DNA of 64,000 nucleotides from Stenotrophomonas sp. MYb238 (lineage in GTDB: Bacteria; Pseudomonadota; Gammaproteobacteria; Xanthomonadales; Xanthomonadaceae): NCBI RefSeq assembly GCF_009496535.1, contig NZ_WIDL01000021.1, positions 1 through 64,000 of the forward strand, read 5' to 3'. Position numbers and translations under genes: made by a program. Of this stretch, positions 46,743 through 56,472 are shown piece by piece (the stretch's first letter is position 1; every line of letters begins with the position of its first letter). The notes below the pieces were generated by a model that ran no database searches, was not told the DNA's origin, and saw only the letters and a program-made list of their open reading frames with translations.

Positions 46743-48701
46743 TCAGCGGTGCGCGCCGGCCTGGTGCGCGCGCAGGTCCTCGTGCAGGATGCGCCGCACT
46801 TCGAGCACGGCCTCCGGCGTTTCCTGCACGCTGTGCCCGGAGACGATCACCTTCTCCGACAGCACGTTGTCCAGGTGCGCGCTCCAGTAAGGCACCAGGC
46901 CGTCGTCGGAGTCGGCCAGTTCTCCTTCCGCCTTGCGCCTGGCGATGATCGAGTGGTACTTCACCCCCGGCGCCATCGGCAGCGCCGACGAGGCAAGGAT
47001 GAACGGGTCGCTGGCCTTGAGGTTGTCGATGCTGTTGCCGATGCGCGGCGCCTTGGGCTTGCCGCCGGGCTCGCCGGCGTCCTGCATGGCCAAGAACACG
47101 TCCTCGAACTTGCCCAGGATGGTCAGCGGCAGGCGCACCAGCTTGCCGATCAGGCGGCCGAGGCGGTCGCCGGCGATGTTGGTGCCCCGGTGCGGCGAGG
47201 CGATGAAGATCGCGCGCCCGACGTCGGGCTGCGGCGAGAAGCGCGCCAGCGGACCGAGCCGGGCCTCGACCCGCCGCAGCCGCTCGCCGTGCAGGTTGAA
47301 GCGCTCCACCGCGCCGTTCCACAACGTGTCGCCCGAGTCGCTGAGCATCAGCCGCGCGATCACCCCGCCCATGCTGTGGCCGATGAACACCATGTCGTGG
47401 CTCGCCGGTGCGCTGCGATGCGGATCGAAGTGGTCCAGCGTCTGGTTGAAAGCGTTGCTAACCGTATAGCGGTTCAGCGCGATCGGCGCGTTGGTCGGGT
47501 AGTAGACCGACCATATCTGGTAGTTCCGGCGCATTTCCGGGTCGCCCATGATCTCGTTGGCGAGGTTGACCCAGGCCTCCGGGCTGCTGGCCAGGCCGTG
47601 CAGCAGGAAGATGATGCGGCGGTCCGGGTCGTAGGGCTGCATCAGGTAGATGTGCGGCTCGCGGATGCCTTCGCCACGGCCGAACAACGTCCGCAGCGAC
47701 TCGGTGGCGAACCCCGACTGCGCCATCCACACGCCGTAGGCCGCGGTGAAGTTGGCCGCCAGCGGCACCTGCTGGCCCTGCAGCTGGAGGGTGGCGGTGG
47801 CGTCGGCCGGCCACGCTTCCAGGCCGATGTCGCGCGTGGCCAGCACCTCGTCCAGCGTGGTCCCGCCGAACCGCAGCAGGGCGGTGGCGTTGACCGCCGG
47901 CATCTCGCTGAACACCGGCGACGACGCCGCCGCGCTGCCGCCCTCCACCGGGATCGCCAGCGGGGGCGCGTCCATCACCACCACCAGTTCGGCACCGAAG
48001 CCGTCACGGCGATAGGTGCTGCGCAGGCCGGCGAAGCTCACCGAGGCCGCCGCCACCAGCTGTCGCGGAATGCCGTTCAACGGCAGCCGGTCGAAATCGG
48101 AGCGGATGGTCCAGCGCCCCACCTGCACCGGGCTGCGGTAGTCGGCGCCTTCCAGCGCGCGTGCGCGGACCTGCTGGAACACCACCGCCGCGGTCTGTTC
48201 GGCCGCGTAGTTGTAGTAGTCGCGCACCTGGGTGAGCCGGTCCTCCAGCGCGCGCTCGGCCGGCGTGCGGCCGCTGAAGAACAGGTAGGCGTAGGAATAG
48301 CGCGCGGTTTCCAGCCAGGCATCGAGCGCGGCATCGGACAGCGCCGCCGGCTCGCCCATCCTGGCCTTCGGGGCCAGGGCCAGCGCTTCCTGCATCCACA
48401 GTTCGGCCAGCGTGGACAGCCGCTGCTCGGTCGGCAGGCCGTCGATGTCGGCGACCGTCCGCCGGCACGCGTGCAGGTCCTTCGCGCATTGCCCCGGGGT
48501 CAGGCCGATCACGCTCAGCGATTCCCGCGACAGCGCGCTCAGGCGCCCGCTGTTGAGCACGTCGTCGCGCTTGAGCATCGCGTAGTCGGCCGGCGTGACC
48601 TGCTTGATCTTCACCATCGCGCAGCCGCTGGACAGCAGCAGCGAGGCGGCGAACAGCGGAACCAGGCAGCGGCGCAGACGCGCCTGCAGTCCCTGCATCA
48701 T
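46743..48701 (-). CDS. Alpha/beta-hydrolase (lipase-like) lipoprotein
   Basis: The 652-residue protein has a lipoprotein signal (LVPLFAASLLLSSGC, Cys27) followed by Ala, predicting outer membrane sorting. An N-terminal helical/beta region of about 360 residues has no recognised family. The C-terminal hydrolase has the oxyanion HG in FLLHGLASSPEAW, the nucleophile Ser in FIGHSMGGVIARL, Asp in SDDGLVPYWS and His in VSGHSVQE. It probably cleaves esters or lipids in the envelope. Its ATG overlaps the stop of the DUF4105 gene in ATGATGA, so the pair is coupled. Confidence 0.87.
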   Translation of the reverse strand: MMQGLQARLRRCLVPLFAASLLLSSGCAMVKIKQVTPADYAMLKRDDVLNSGRLSALSRESLSVIGLTPGQCAKDLHACRRTVADIDGLPTEQRLSTLAELWMQEALALAPKARMGEPAALSDAALDAWLETARYSYAYLFFSGRTPAERALEDRLTQVRDYYNYAAEQTAAVVFQQVRARALEGADYRSPVQVGRWTIRSDFDRLPLNGIPRQLVAAASVSFAGLRSTYRRDGFGAELVVVMDAPPLAIPVEGGSAAASSPVFSEMPAVNATALLRFGGTTLDEVLATRDIGLEAWPADATATLQLQGQQVPLAANFTAAYGVWMAQSGFATESLRTLFGRGEGIREPHIYLMQPYDPDRRIIFLLHGLASSPEAWVNLANEIMGDPEMRRNYQIWSVYYPTNAPIALNRYTVSNAFNQTLDHFDPHRSAPASHDMVFIGHSMGGVIARLMLSDSGDTLWNGAVERFNLHGERLRRVEARLGPLARFSPQPDVGRAIFIASPHRGTNIAGDRLGRLIGKLVRLPLTILGKFEDVFLAMQDAGEPGGKPKAPRIGNSIDNLKASDPFILASSALPMAPGVKYHSIIARRKAEGELADSDDGLVPYWSAHLDNVLSEKVIVSGHSVQETPEAVLEVRRILHEDLRAHQAGAHR

Positions 48702-49816
48702 GGAGCGCCTCCCTCGGCAATGCCGGGGACGCCTTCGCGGATCCGCCGGGAAAAATCGTCCGTATCGCCCGCCGCGCGCGCGCGCAGGGTGATGCGGCCG
48801 CGCTCGTGCAGCTGCGCGTACGGCACGCCCGGCGTCAGCCCGCCCACGTCGGCCGCGTACCGGGCCAGATAGCCGGACAGCAGCAGGCGGTAGTCCAGCG
48901 GCAAGGCCGGCACGATCCGCCGCATCAGCGCGAAGACCACCGTGGTGCAGTTGCTGGTCAGCGTGTTGTAGAACGCCGGCGCGCGTTCCAGCGCCTGCGC
49001 CTGCCCGACGTAGAAGCGCAGCAGTTCGCGCATGTCGCCACGGGTGAGCCCATGCAGGCGGTACAGGTAGACGTCCTCGCCGCGCACGCTGGTGCGTACC
49101 TGCACGATGTCGCGCTCGTCGGCGGCCACCAGCACCGCCTCGAACCTGCGGAAGAAGCCGCCCAGCGCCGAGAACGATTCGCCGCGCTCCTTGCGGATCT
49201 CCAGCGAGAACACCAGTTGCCGGCCGTCGGCGAAACCGAAGGAGACCAGCGTGTGCGCGATCGCCGGCCCCATCCAGTAGGAAAGGATCAGGTCGACCGA
49301 ACGCACCTGCGACAGGTCGTACTCGCGCCGTTCCCAGCGGATGTCGTAGTCGTCCTCCGTGCGCCAGTGGAAATCGCGCACGTTGTCCAGCAGCAGACGG
49401 TCGCCCTCGATGCGGGCATGCAGCGGCTGGGCGACGTCGTCGGCCCACTGCCGGTCCTGCGCCGGCCGGATCGTCGTCCACCAGCCCAGCAGCAGGACGA
49501 AACACGCGGCGAATACCGCGAACGAACGCCAGTGCGGTTTCCACGCCAAACCGACGCGCAGCGCCAGCATGCAGGGCACGCACCAGACAAGGATCGCCAC
49601 GCCCTTGGCGACGGCATTGCCGGGAAACTGGAACCACAGGGCCAGCCCGCCCCAGATGCCCGCCGCCAGGCAGGCCAGCACCAGCGCGAAGCCGCCGACC
49701 CGGCGCAGGAGCCTGCGCGGACCGCCCAAGTCAGTGATCGCCAAGCCCGCCCCCGCATCCGGCCGATACGCACGACGCACGGCCACGGCCGACCCTTCCC
49801 TTCCGGTTTGCCGCAT
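48698..49816 (-). CDS. DUF4105 (Lnb N-terminal periplasmic) membrane protein
   Basis: The 372-residue protein starts at ATG 49816 with GGAAG upstream. Two to three membrane helices occupy residues about 40-115 (VGGFALVLACLAAGIWGGLALW, GVAILVWCVPCMLALRV, SFAVFAACFVLLLGWW). The periplasmic DUF4105 domain follows, with the conserved His of IAHTLVSFGFADG and the Cys of YNTLTSNCTTVVFALMRR. This fold is papain-like/NlpC-like and is thought to act as a hydrolase or amide-bond enzyme; its substrate is unknown. It is translationally coupled to the lipase lipoprotein. Confidence 0.85.
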   Translation of the reverse strand: MRQTGREGSAVAVRRAYRPDAGAGLAITDLGGPRRLLRRVGGFALVLACLAAGIWGGLALWFQFPGNAVAKGVAILVWCVPCMLALRVGLAWKPHWRSFAVFAACFVLLLGWWTTIRPAQDRQWADDVAQPLHARIEGDRLLLDNVRDFHWRTEDDYDIRWERREYDLSQVRSVDLILSYWMGPAIAHTLVSFGFADGRQLVFSLEIRKERGESFSALGGFFRRFEAVLVAADERDIVQVRTSVRGEDVYLYRLHGLTRGDMRELLRFYVGQAQALERAPAFYNTLTSNCTTVVFALMRRIVPALPLDYRLLLSGYLARYAADVGGLTPGVPYAQLHERGRITLRARAAGDTDDFSRRIREGVPGIAEGGAP

Positions 49817-50027
49817 CGACTTCCGATGCCATCGCGATCGCTCCCTTCCGTTGCGCCTTCCCGGCCGCGCAACGATAGCGTGCAGGCCGCCGAAAGCCGA
49901 GTGAAGCCTGCCCCGCCACCGCGAAGGCCTACCCGCAGGATCGCCCCGGACCGGAGGCATAAACGCGCACGGGCGACGCCTCGCCCGGCCTGCCGGCGGC
50001 ACCGGCTTCCTTCATGGAAACAGGCAC

Positions 50028-50104
50028 AAAAAAACCGCCGGGAGCGGTTTTCGACATCGCCTGTCGATGGCCCGAAGGGTGACCGCCACGGAGATGGCGG
50101 GCAC
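50028..50104. repeat. Diverged copy of the 74-bp hairpin repeat, with terminator
   Basis: A 77-base unit with the same core (GACATCGCCTGTCGATGG, CCCGAAGGGT) and the same order of hairpins as the tandem array at 52791-53012. Its first hairpin, AAAACCGC-CGGGA-GCGGTTTT (50031-50051), is followed on the minus strand by seven T (50028-50034), a good intrinsic terminator. Confidence 0.8.
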
Positions 50105-50135
50105 AAAAAAACCGGCCATGGGGCCGGCTTTTTCT
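50105..50135 (-). terminator. Terminator of tRNA-Val
   Basis: On the minus strand a GCCGGCC/GGCCGG stem around CCAT is followed by seven T (50105-50111). It starts six bases after the tRNA end. A second terminator follows at 50028-50051. Confidence 0.88.
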
Positions 50136-50140
50136 TCGCT

Positions 50141-50215
50141 TGGTGGGCGGTGCAGGGTTCGAACCTGCGACCCTTGCCGTGTGAAGGCAATGCTCTACCG
50201 CTGAGCTAACCGCCC
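50141..50215 (-). tRNA. tRNA-Val (anticodon CAC)
   Basis: A 75-base cloverleaf on the minus strand. The acceptor stem GGGCGGT pairs with ACCGCCC; the D arm is TAGCTCAGCGGTAGAGCA; the anticodon loop TTCACAC between TTGCC and GGCAA gives CAC, reading GUG valine; the T arm is GCAGGTTCGAACCTGC. The CCA end is encoded (50141-50143). An excellent promoter lies just upstream and two terminators downstream. Confidence 0.97.
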
Positions 50216-50231
50216 GTGTTGCGAGCCGCTC

Positions 50232-50259
50232 ATTATAGGGGCAATCGCGACGACGTCAA
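50232..50259 (-). promoter_or_regulatory. Promoter of tRNA-Val
   Basis: On the minus strand TTGACG (50254-50259), a 16-base spacer and perfect TATAAT (50232-50237), 16 bases before the tRNA 5' end. It is the clearest sigma-70 promoter in the window. The GC-rich stretch right after -10 (GAGCGGC) resembles a stringent discriminator. Confidence 0.9.
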
Positions 50260-50363
50260 CGGATCGAAGCAACTTTCTGCGATCCCTTCCGGTAGCGGCC
50301 GCGGACATGCCGATGGCGGCATCCCTGCTGGCTTTCCGGGCCTTCCGGCGCACGCCGGATGGC

Positions 50364-50717
50364 TCACATGGTCTGGGTCGGCTTGTCCGAGCCGGCGGTG
50401 CCGGCCAGCAGCGTCTCGATCCGGCTGCGGATCGATTCGCCATCGACGCCGTCGGCCAGCTGCACGCCGATGCCGGCCTGGCGGTTGCCCTGCGCGCCCA
50501 GCGGCGTGACCCAGACGACCTTGCCCGCTACCGGCAGGCGTTCGCTGGAATCGGGCAGGGTCAACAGCAGGAACACCTCGTCGCCCAGGAAATAGCGCTT
50601 GGGCGTGGGCACGAACACGCCGCCGTTCTTCACGAACGGCATGTAGGCGCTGTACAGCGCCGCCTTGTCCTTGACCGCCAGGGAAAGGATGCCCTGGCGG
50701 GCGTTCGTCGCACTCAT
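50364..50717 (-). CDS. pilZ: Type IV pilus assembly protein PilZ
   Basis: The 117-residue protein starts at 50717 with AAGGAAG upstream. It has the PilZ fold (GVFVPTPKRYFLGDEVFLLLTLPDSSERLPVAGKVVW in consecutive strands) but lacks the RxxxR loop that binds cyclic di-GMP, as in Xanthomonas PilZ, which instead contacts PilB and the EAL protein FimX. It ends the minus-strand cluster after holB, overlapping it by four bases. Confidence 0.92.
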   Translation of the reverse strand: MSATNARQGILSLAVKDKAALYSAYMPFVKNGGVFVPTPKRYFLGDEVFLLLTLPDSSERLPVAGKVVWVTPLGAQGNRQAGIGVQLADGVDGESIRSRIETLLAGTAGSDKPTQTM

Positions 50718-51673
50718 CGGATGCTTCCTTTGGATGGCGCCGGGTTGGCTGCTGTCCAGGCCAGCAGCAGTTCCACCACGGCCAGATCGGCGCGCACCGT
50801 GGTGCGCAGCAGGTCGCGGGTGCGGTTGGCCGCATCGAACCAGGCCGCCAGCTTGTTCAATCGATTCGGGTCGGTCAAGCCGTCGCCGGCCCGGCGCAGG
50901 GCCAGGTCGGCGGCGTGGCGCAGGCGCAGGTCGGCGTGTTCGTCGCCGCTCCAGCGCTGCGCCAGTTCCACTGCGCCGACGCGGCCGGCGGCGAGCCTGT
51001 CCAGCTCTTCGGCGACCTGGCGGCGCAGCACCATGCCCTCGCCCTGCAGCCAGCGGTCGGCCAGGCCGGGATGGCCGCGCGCGGCATCGAGCGCCTCGCG
51101 CGCCGCGTTCTCGTCGTGGCCGCGGCGCTGCAGCCAGGCCAGCGCTTCCTCGCGCGGCGGCAGACGGAATTCCAGCCGCTGGCAACGGCTGCGGATGGTC
51201 TGCGGCAGGCGCGCCGGATCGGCGCTGACCAGCCACAGGTAGCGGCCGGGCGCCGGCTCTTCCAGCGTCTTGAGCAACGCGTTGCAGGCGGCGCGGTTGA
51301 TCGCGTCGGCCGGGTCGACGACCACCACCTGGGCCACGCCGTACTGCGGCGTCAGCGCCAGCTTCTGCGAGATCTCGCGCACCTGCTCGATCACGATCTC
51401 GGTGCGCAGCTTGTCGCCGGTCTTGTTCGGGATGAAGGAGACCACCTGCAGGTCCGGGTGGGTGCCGGCGGCGATCAGCTGGGCGTTGCGCGCGCGCGCG
51501 GCCGCGTCCACGCCGTTATCCAGCACGTGGCGCGCCAGCGCCATCGCCACTTCGCGCTTGCCCATGCCGGCCGGTCCGCACAGCAGCAGGCCGTGGCCGA
51601 GGCGGCCGGCGTCCAGCGCCGCCACCGTCTGCTCGTAGGCGCGCTGCTGCCAGGGGGCGAAACCCTCGCTCAC
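50714..51673 (-). CDS. holB: DNA polymerase III delta prime subunit
   Basis: The 319-residue clamp-loader subunit starts at GTG 51673, overlapping the mltG stop in GTGA. It has GHGLLLCGPAGMGKREVAMALA (P-loop-like, about residue 26), a long insert where the zinc-binding Cys cluster is usually found but with no visible Cys there, and the SRC motif in PQTIRSRCQRLEF. It loads the sliding clamp with DnaX and HolA. Apparent loss of the zinc Cys residues is a deviation from the E. coli protein. Confidence 0.92.
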   Translation of the reverse strand: MSEGFAPWQQRAYEQTVAALDAGRLGHGLLLCGPAGMGKREVAMALARHVLDNGVDAAARARNAQLIAAGTHPDLQVVSFIPNKTGDKLRTEIVIEQVREISQKLALTPQYGVAQVVVVDPADAINRAACNALLKTLEEPAPGRYLWLVSADPARLPQTIRSRCQRLEFRLPPREEALAWLQRRGHDENAAREALDAARGHPGLADRWLQGEGMVLRRQVAEELDRLAAGRVGAVELAQRWSGDEHADLRLRHAADLALRRAGDGLTDPNRLNKLAAWFDAANRTRDLLRTTVRADLAVVELLLAWTAANPAPSKGSIR

Positions 51674-52731
51674 TGCCGTACCTCCGGCGCGCGGTTCTCG
51701 CGCAGCTGGCGCAGGTAGCGCGCAACGGCGGCGTTGTGCTCGGCGTAGGTCGCGGAAAAAACGTGCGCGCCGCTGCCGTCGCCGACCGCGACGAAGTACA
51801 GCGCGTCGCCCGGCGCCGGCTGCGCGGCGGCGGCCAGCGCGTCCCTGCCGGGCAAGGCGATGGGCGTGGGCGGCAGGCCGGCGCGGGTGTAGGTGTTGTA
51901 CGGCGTGTCCGTGGTCAGGTGCACCTTGCGGATGTTGCCGTCGTAGGCGCTGCCGATGCCGTAGATCACGGTCGGGTCGGTCTGCAGGCGCATGCCCAGC
52001 TTCAGGCGGCGCGCGAACACGCCGGCGATCTGCGGCCGCTCGGCGGCCAGGCCGGTCTCCTTCTCCACGATCGACGCCAGGATCAGCAGTTCGTAGGGCG
52101 AGGCCAGCGGCAGGTCGTCGCCGCGCGCGGCCCAGGCAGCGGCCAGTTCCTTTTCCATCGCCGCGTGGGCGCGCCCGAGCACGTCGAGATCGCTGTCGCC
52201 GCGCTGGTAGACGTAGGTCTCCGGCAGGAAGCGGCCTTCCGGGTGCTGGTCGGGGAAGCCGAGGCGGCGCATCAGTTCGGCGTCGTCCAGCGCGTCGGTC
52301 TCGTGCAGCAGCGGCTCGGCACGACGCAGCGCGGCGCGCAGCTGGCGGATGTTCCAGCCTTCGACGATGGTCACGCGGTGCTGCAGCACCTTGCCTTGGC
52401 GCATGCGCAGCAGCAGCTCGCGCGGGGTGAGCGTGTCGTCCAGCGCGTACTCGCCGACCTTGAGCTTGCCGGCGGCGTCGAGCTGACGCGCCAGCAGCTG
52501 CCACTGGTAGTTCCTGCCTTCCCCAATGCCGGCCTGGCGCAGTTTGCCGAGCACGGCGTTGAAACCGTCGCCGCGGGCGACCACGACGCTCTCCTGGTTC
52601 GGCGTGAGCCGCACATCGGCAAACTGCACCTGCCGGTAGTAGAACCAGCCGCCCACGCCGGCGGCGATTCCCGCCACGACCAGCAGCAGCATCAGCACCA
52701 CCAGAAGACAGCCGCGTTTGGCTCGCGCCAT
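51670..52731 (-). CDS. mltG: Endolytic murein transglycosylase MltG
   Basis: The 353-residue inner membrane enzyme cuts nascent glycan strands and sets their length. It has one N-terminal helix (LLVVLMLLLVVAGIAAGVGGWF), a LysM-like subdomain and the YceG catalytic domain with the Glu in LILASIVEKETGLA (about residue 220) and DTPYNTYTRAGLPPTPI. holB follows directly with a four-base overlap; tmk, common between these genes, is missing. Confidence 0.95.
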   Translation of the reverse strand: MARAKRGCLLVVLMLLLVVAGIAAGVGGWFYYRQVQFADVRLTPNQESVVVARGDGFNAVLGKLRQAGIGEGRNYQWQLLARQLDAAGKLKVGEYALDDTLTPRELLLRMRQGKVLQHRVTIVEGWNIRQLRAALRRAEPLLHETDALDDAELMRRLGFPDQHPEGRFLPETYVYQRGDSDLDVLGRAHAAMEKELAAAWAARGDDLPLASPYELLILASIVEKETGLAAERPQIAGVFARRLKLGMRLQTDPTVIYGIGSAYDGNIRKVHLTTDTPYNTYTRAGLPPTPIALPGRDALAAAAQPAPGDALYFVAVGDGSGAHVFSATYAEHNAAVARYLRQLRENRAPEVRQ

Positions 52732-52790
52732 GGATTACCTCGAAGTCCGATCCTGCCGCGCAGGATACCGCGCACCGCCTCGCACCCGCC

Positions 52791-53012
52791 AAAGGAATCG
52801 CCGGAACGATCCCTGACATCGCCTGCCGATAGCCCAAAGGGTCGCCGCCAGGGAGGGCGGCGACAAAGGAATCGCCGGAGCGATTCCTGACATCGCTTGC
52901 CGATGGCCCGAAGGGTTGCCGCCAGGGATGGCGGCAACAAAGGAATCGCCGGAACGATCCCTGACATCGCCTGCCGATGGCCCGAAGGGGTGCCGCCAGG
53001 GAGGGCGGCGAC
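52791..53012. repeat. Three tandem 74-bp hairpin repeats
   Basis: Units start at 52791, 52865 and 52939, each beginning AAAGGAATCGCCGG, with exact 74-base period. Each has a first hairpin (in unit 2, GGAATCG-CCGGAG-CGATTCC), a core GACATCGCCTGCCGATGG with a CATCG/CGATG stem, a CCCGAAGGG stretch and a last hairpin (GTCGCCGCC-AGGGA-GGCGGCGAC type). They fill the gap between pabB and mltG. A diverged copy is at 50028-50104. Confidence 0.93.
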
Positions 53013-53031
53013 AAACCGATGCGCGCGCCGG

Positions 53032-54378
53032 CTACAGCGCGCGCAGCAGGCCGCGCGCCTTGGCGCGGGTCTCGTCCAGTTCGCGGGATGGGTCGGAATC
53101 GACCACGATGCCTGCGCCCGTGCGGAACCGGACCGTATCGCCCTGCACCTCGGCGGTGCGGATCAGGATGTTCAGGTCCATGTCGCCGTCGCGGTTGAGC
53201 CAGCCGAAGGCGCCGGTGTAGGCGCCGCGCGCGGTCTGCTCGAGCTCGGCGATGATCTCCATGCAGCGCACTTTGGGGCAGCCGGTGATGGTGCCGCCGG
53301 GGAACGTCGCCGCGATTACCTGCCCGGGCGTCGCCTCCGGCCGCAGCCGCGCGCGCACATTGCTGACGATGTGGTGCACGTGGGCGTAGCTTTCGACCGT
53401 CATCAGCTCGTCCACCTCGACGCTGCCCGGCACCGCGATGCGGCCCAGGTCGTTGCGCTCCAGGTCGATCAGCATCACGTGCTCGGCGCGTTCCTTGGGA
53501 TGGCCCACGAGCTCGCGGATGCGCGCGGCATCGTCGTCGCCCTCGAAACGCGGGCGCGTGCCGGCGATCGGCCGGGTCTGCACCAGGTCGCCCTCCACCG
53601 AGACCAGCCGCTCCGGCGAAGAACTGACCACCGCGCGCCCGGCCGCGTCGAACAGCCCGGCGAACGGCGCCGGATTGGCCTGGCGCAGGCGCGCGTACAG
53701 CGCTGCCGGCTCCGGCGGACGCGCGAAACGCGCCTGCCAACGGCGCGACAGGTTGACCTGGAACACGTCGCCGGCATACAGGTAGTCGATCACCCGGCGC
53801 ACACCGTCGATGAACTGTCCGTCGGGATCCTCGTCCACCGCCAGCGGCGGCTGCCATGCCGGCAGCGCCGGCAGATGCCGCGATTCCTGCATATCCCGCT
53901 CGAGCTGCTCGAGCAACGCGTCATGGCCGTCTTCGGCCACCGCCATGCACCGCCCGCTCTCGTGGTCGCGCAGCACCGCAGCCGGACAGCGCAGGGCCAG
54001 TGCCGGCGGCAGGCCGTCGGTGCGGTGCGGCAGCCGCAGTACAGGTTCGACCTGTCCGGCAAGTTCGTAGTCGAGCAGCAGCGCCCAGCCGCCGCGGAAC
54101 GGAACATCGGCATCGGCCGGATCGCGCGCGGTGCGCAGCGCCTGCCAGTCGCGGTCCAGTGCGTCGAGGAAGCGGCCTTCGACCGGCGTGCCGTCCTCGC
54201 GCCGCACCTGGCCGGCGGCGTCCAGCCGCAGCTGTCCGCCATCGGCGATCAGCAGCAGGTCCCAACGCCCCTGCCGGCCGGCGGCGGTGGATTCGAGCAG
54301 CAGCGGATAGCGCCGCGGGGCGAGCCGGTGCAGCGCCAGCAGGTCGGTGTCGGCGTGCAGGGGGAACAGGTGCATCAT
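53032..54378 (-). CDS. pabB: Aminodeoxychorismate synthase component I (PIAGT type)
   Basis: The 448-residue enzyme makes 4-amino-4-deoxychorismate for folate. Chorismate-binding motifs are DVFQVNLSRRW, VSSSPERLV, MLIDLERNDLGRI and FPGGTITGCPKVRCMEII. The active-site motif is RPIAGTRPR rather than PIKGT, so the covalent Lys used by E. coli PabB is absent; a PIAGT subclass that avoids the covalent intermediate is known from Stenotrophomonas. Its place in the fab cluster before mltG, where pabC often lies, argues against trpE. The start is the first of two ATGs at 54378. Confidence 0.9.
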   Translation of the reverse strand: MMHLFPLHADTDLLALHRLAPRRYPLLLESTAAGRQGRWDLLLIADGGQLRLDAAGQVRREDGTPVEGRFLDALDRDWQALRTARDPADADVPFRGGWALLLDYELAGQVEPVLRLPHRTDGLPPALALRCPAAVLRDHESGRCMAVAEDGHDALLEQLERDMQESRHLPALPAWQPPLAVDEDPDGQFIDGVRRVIDYLYAGDVFQVNLSRRWQARFARPPEPAALYARLRQANPAPFAGLFDAAGRAVVSSSPERLVSVEGDLVQTRPIAGTRPRFEGDDDAARIRELVGHPKERAEHVMLIDLERNDLGRIAVPGSVEVDELMTVESYAHVHHIVSNVRARLRPEATPGQVIAATFPGGTITGCPKVRCMEIIAELEQTARGAYTGAFGWLNRDGDMDLNILIRTAEVQGDTVRFRTGAGIVVDSDPSRELDETRAKARGLLRAL

Positions 54379-54563
54379 CGCCCCAGGAGAGTCCAGGAGA
54401 GCCAGCCGTTCTCCCGGTGGGAGACAGTCCGGCAGGATTGCCGGGCTGCACGGCGAAGCCGCCCGGAGGGTGAGGCACAGGGATGTGCCGAATGCAGGTG
54501 CCCCGAAGGGGCGGATGAGGGAGCGAACGGGGCCAGTGATGTCCGAACCGTCTGGACTGCCGC

Positions 54564-54602
54564 GGCCCCTCACCCCAACCCCTCTCCCGCAGGAAGAGGG
54601 GC
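54564..54602. repeat. Hairpin repeat after fabF
   Basis: GGCCCCTCACCCCAACCCCT followed by CTCCCGCAGGAAGAGGGGCC. The inner CCCCTCT/AGAGGGG arms form a stem and the outer GGCC ends match. This CCCCTCACCCCAACCCC-type sequence is a dispersed repeat in many proteobacteria. It lies 9 bases after the fabF stop and may serve as its terminator. Confidence 0.65.
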
Positions 54603-54610
54603 CAACGGCG

Positions 54611-55873
<1,263 letters not shown>

Positions 55874-56084
55874 TGCGGTTTCTCCTGACCCGATAGCTCG
55901 ATGCGGGTATGGCGCGGGGGACGCTCGGATGCACGTGGCCGCTCGCGGCCCGGTTTCGGACTTCAACGGGATCGCGCCGCGGCCGCGGCCGACACCTGAA
56001 TTGGATGGGGCCGCTGTCGCGGCCCCATGGGCTTGCCGTGCGCGGCGGGCGGTCCTGCCGCCGCCACGCACCAGCCGCCGGTCA

Positions 56085-56324
56085 TCAGGCCTTGACGTGG
56101 GCCTTGATGTAATCGATGGCAGCCTGCACGGTGCTGATCTTCTCGGCTTCTTCGTCCGGGATCTCGCACTCGAACTCTTCTTCCAGCGCCATCACCAGCT
56201 CGACGGTGTCCAGCGAGTCAGCGCCCAGGTCATCGACGAACGATGCGCTGTTGGTGACTTCCTCTTCCTTGACGCCAAGCTGTTCGACGACGATTTTCTT
56301 GACGCGTTCTTCGATGGTGCTCAT
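56085..56324 (-). CDS. acpP: Acyl carrier protein
   Basis: The 79-residue protein carries acyl chains on a phosphopantetheine attached to Ser37 in [19 protein letters not shown] (the DSL motif). It starts [18 protein letters not shown] at 56324 with GGAG upstream. The 148-base gap to fabG is AT-richer than average and likely has its own promoter, as acpP is usually highly expressed. Confidence 0.98.
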   Translation of the reverse strand: MSTIEERVKKIVVEQLGVKEEEVTNSASFVDDLGADSLDTVELVMALEEEFECEIPDEEAEKISTVQAAIDYIKAHVKA

Positions 56325-56472
56325 TGGATATCGCTCCAGATGGAGTAGTGGTTCAAAAGGCGCCATCGGAAGCGATGGCCGTGGGATAGTGTAGTGGAAA
56401 GCGCCGGGGCCTTGCATTCTGGCAAAAAGCCACGGCGATCAACCACTTGGGCGCAGTCCCTGCGCCGCACGC

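Noticed and set aside
52692-53300. Short repeated frames in the 74-bp array (SGIVPAIPL and similar)
   Set aside because: They arise from the tandem DNA repeat; no ribosome site and no conservation of reading frame with the 77-base copy.
53032-54378. Annotation as anthranilate synthase trpE because of PIAGT
   Set aside because: Location in the fab-mltG cluster and overall similarity to PabB favour PabB; PIAGT PabB enzymes are known.
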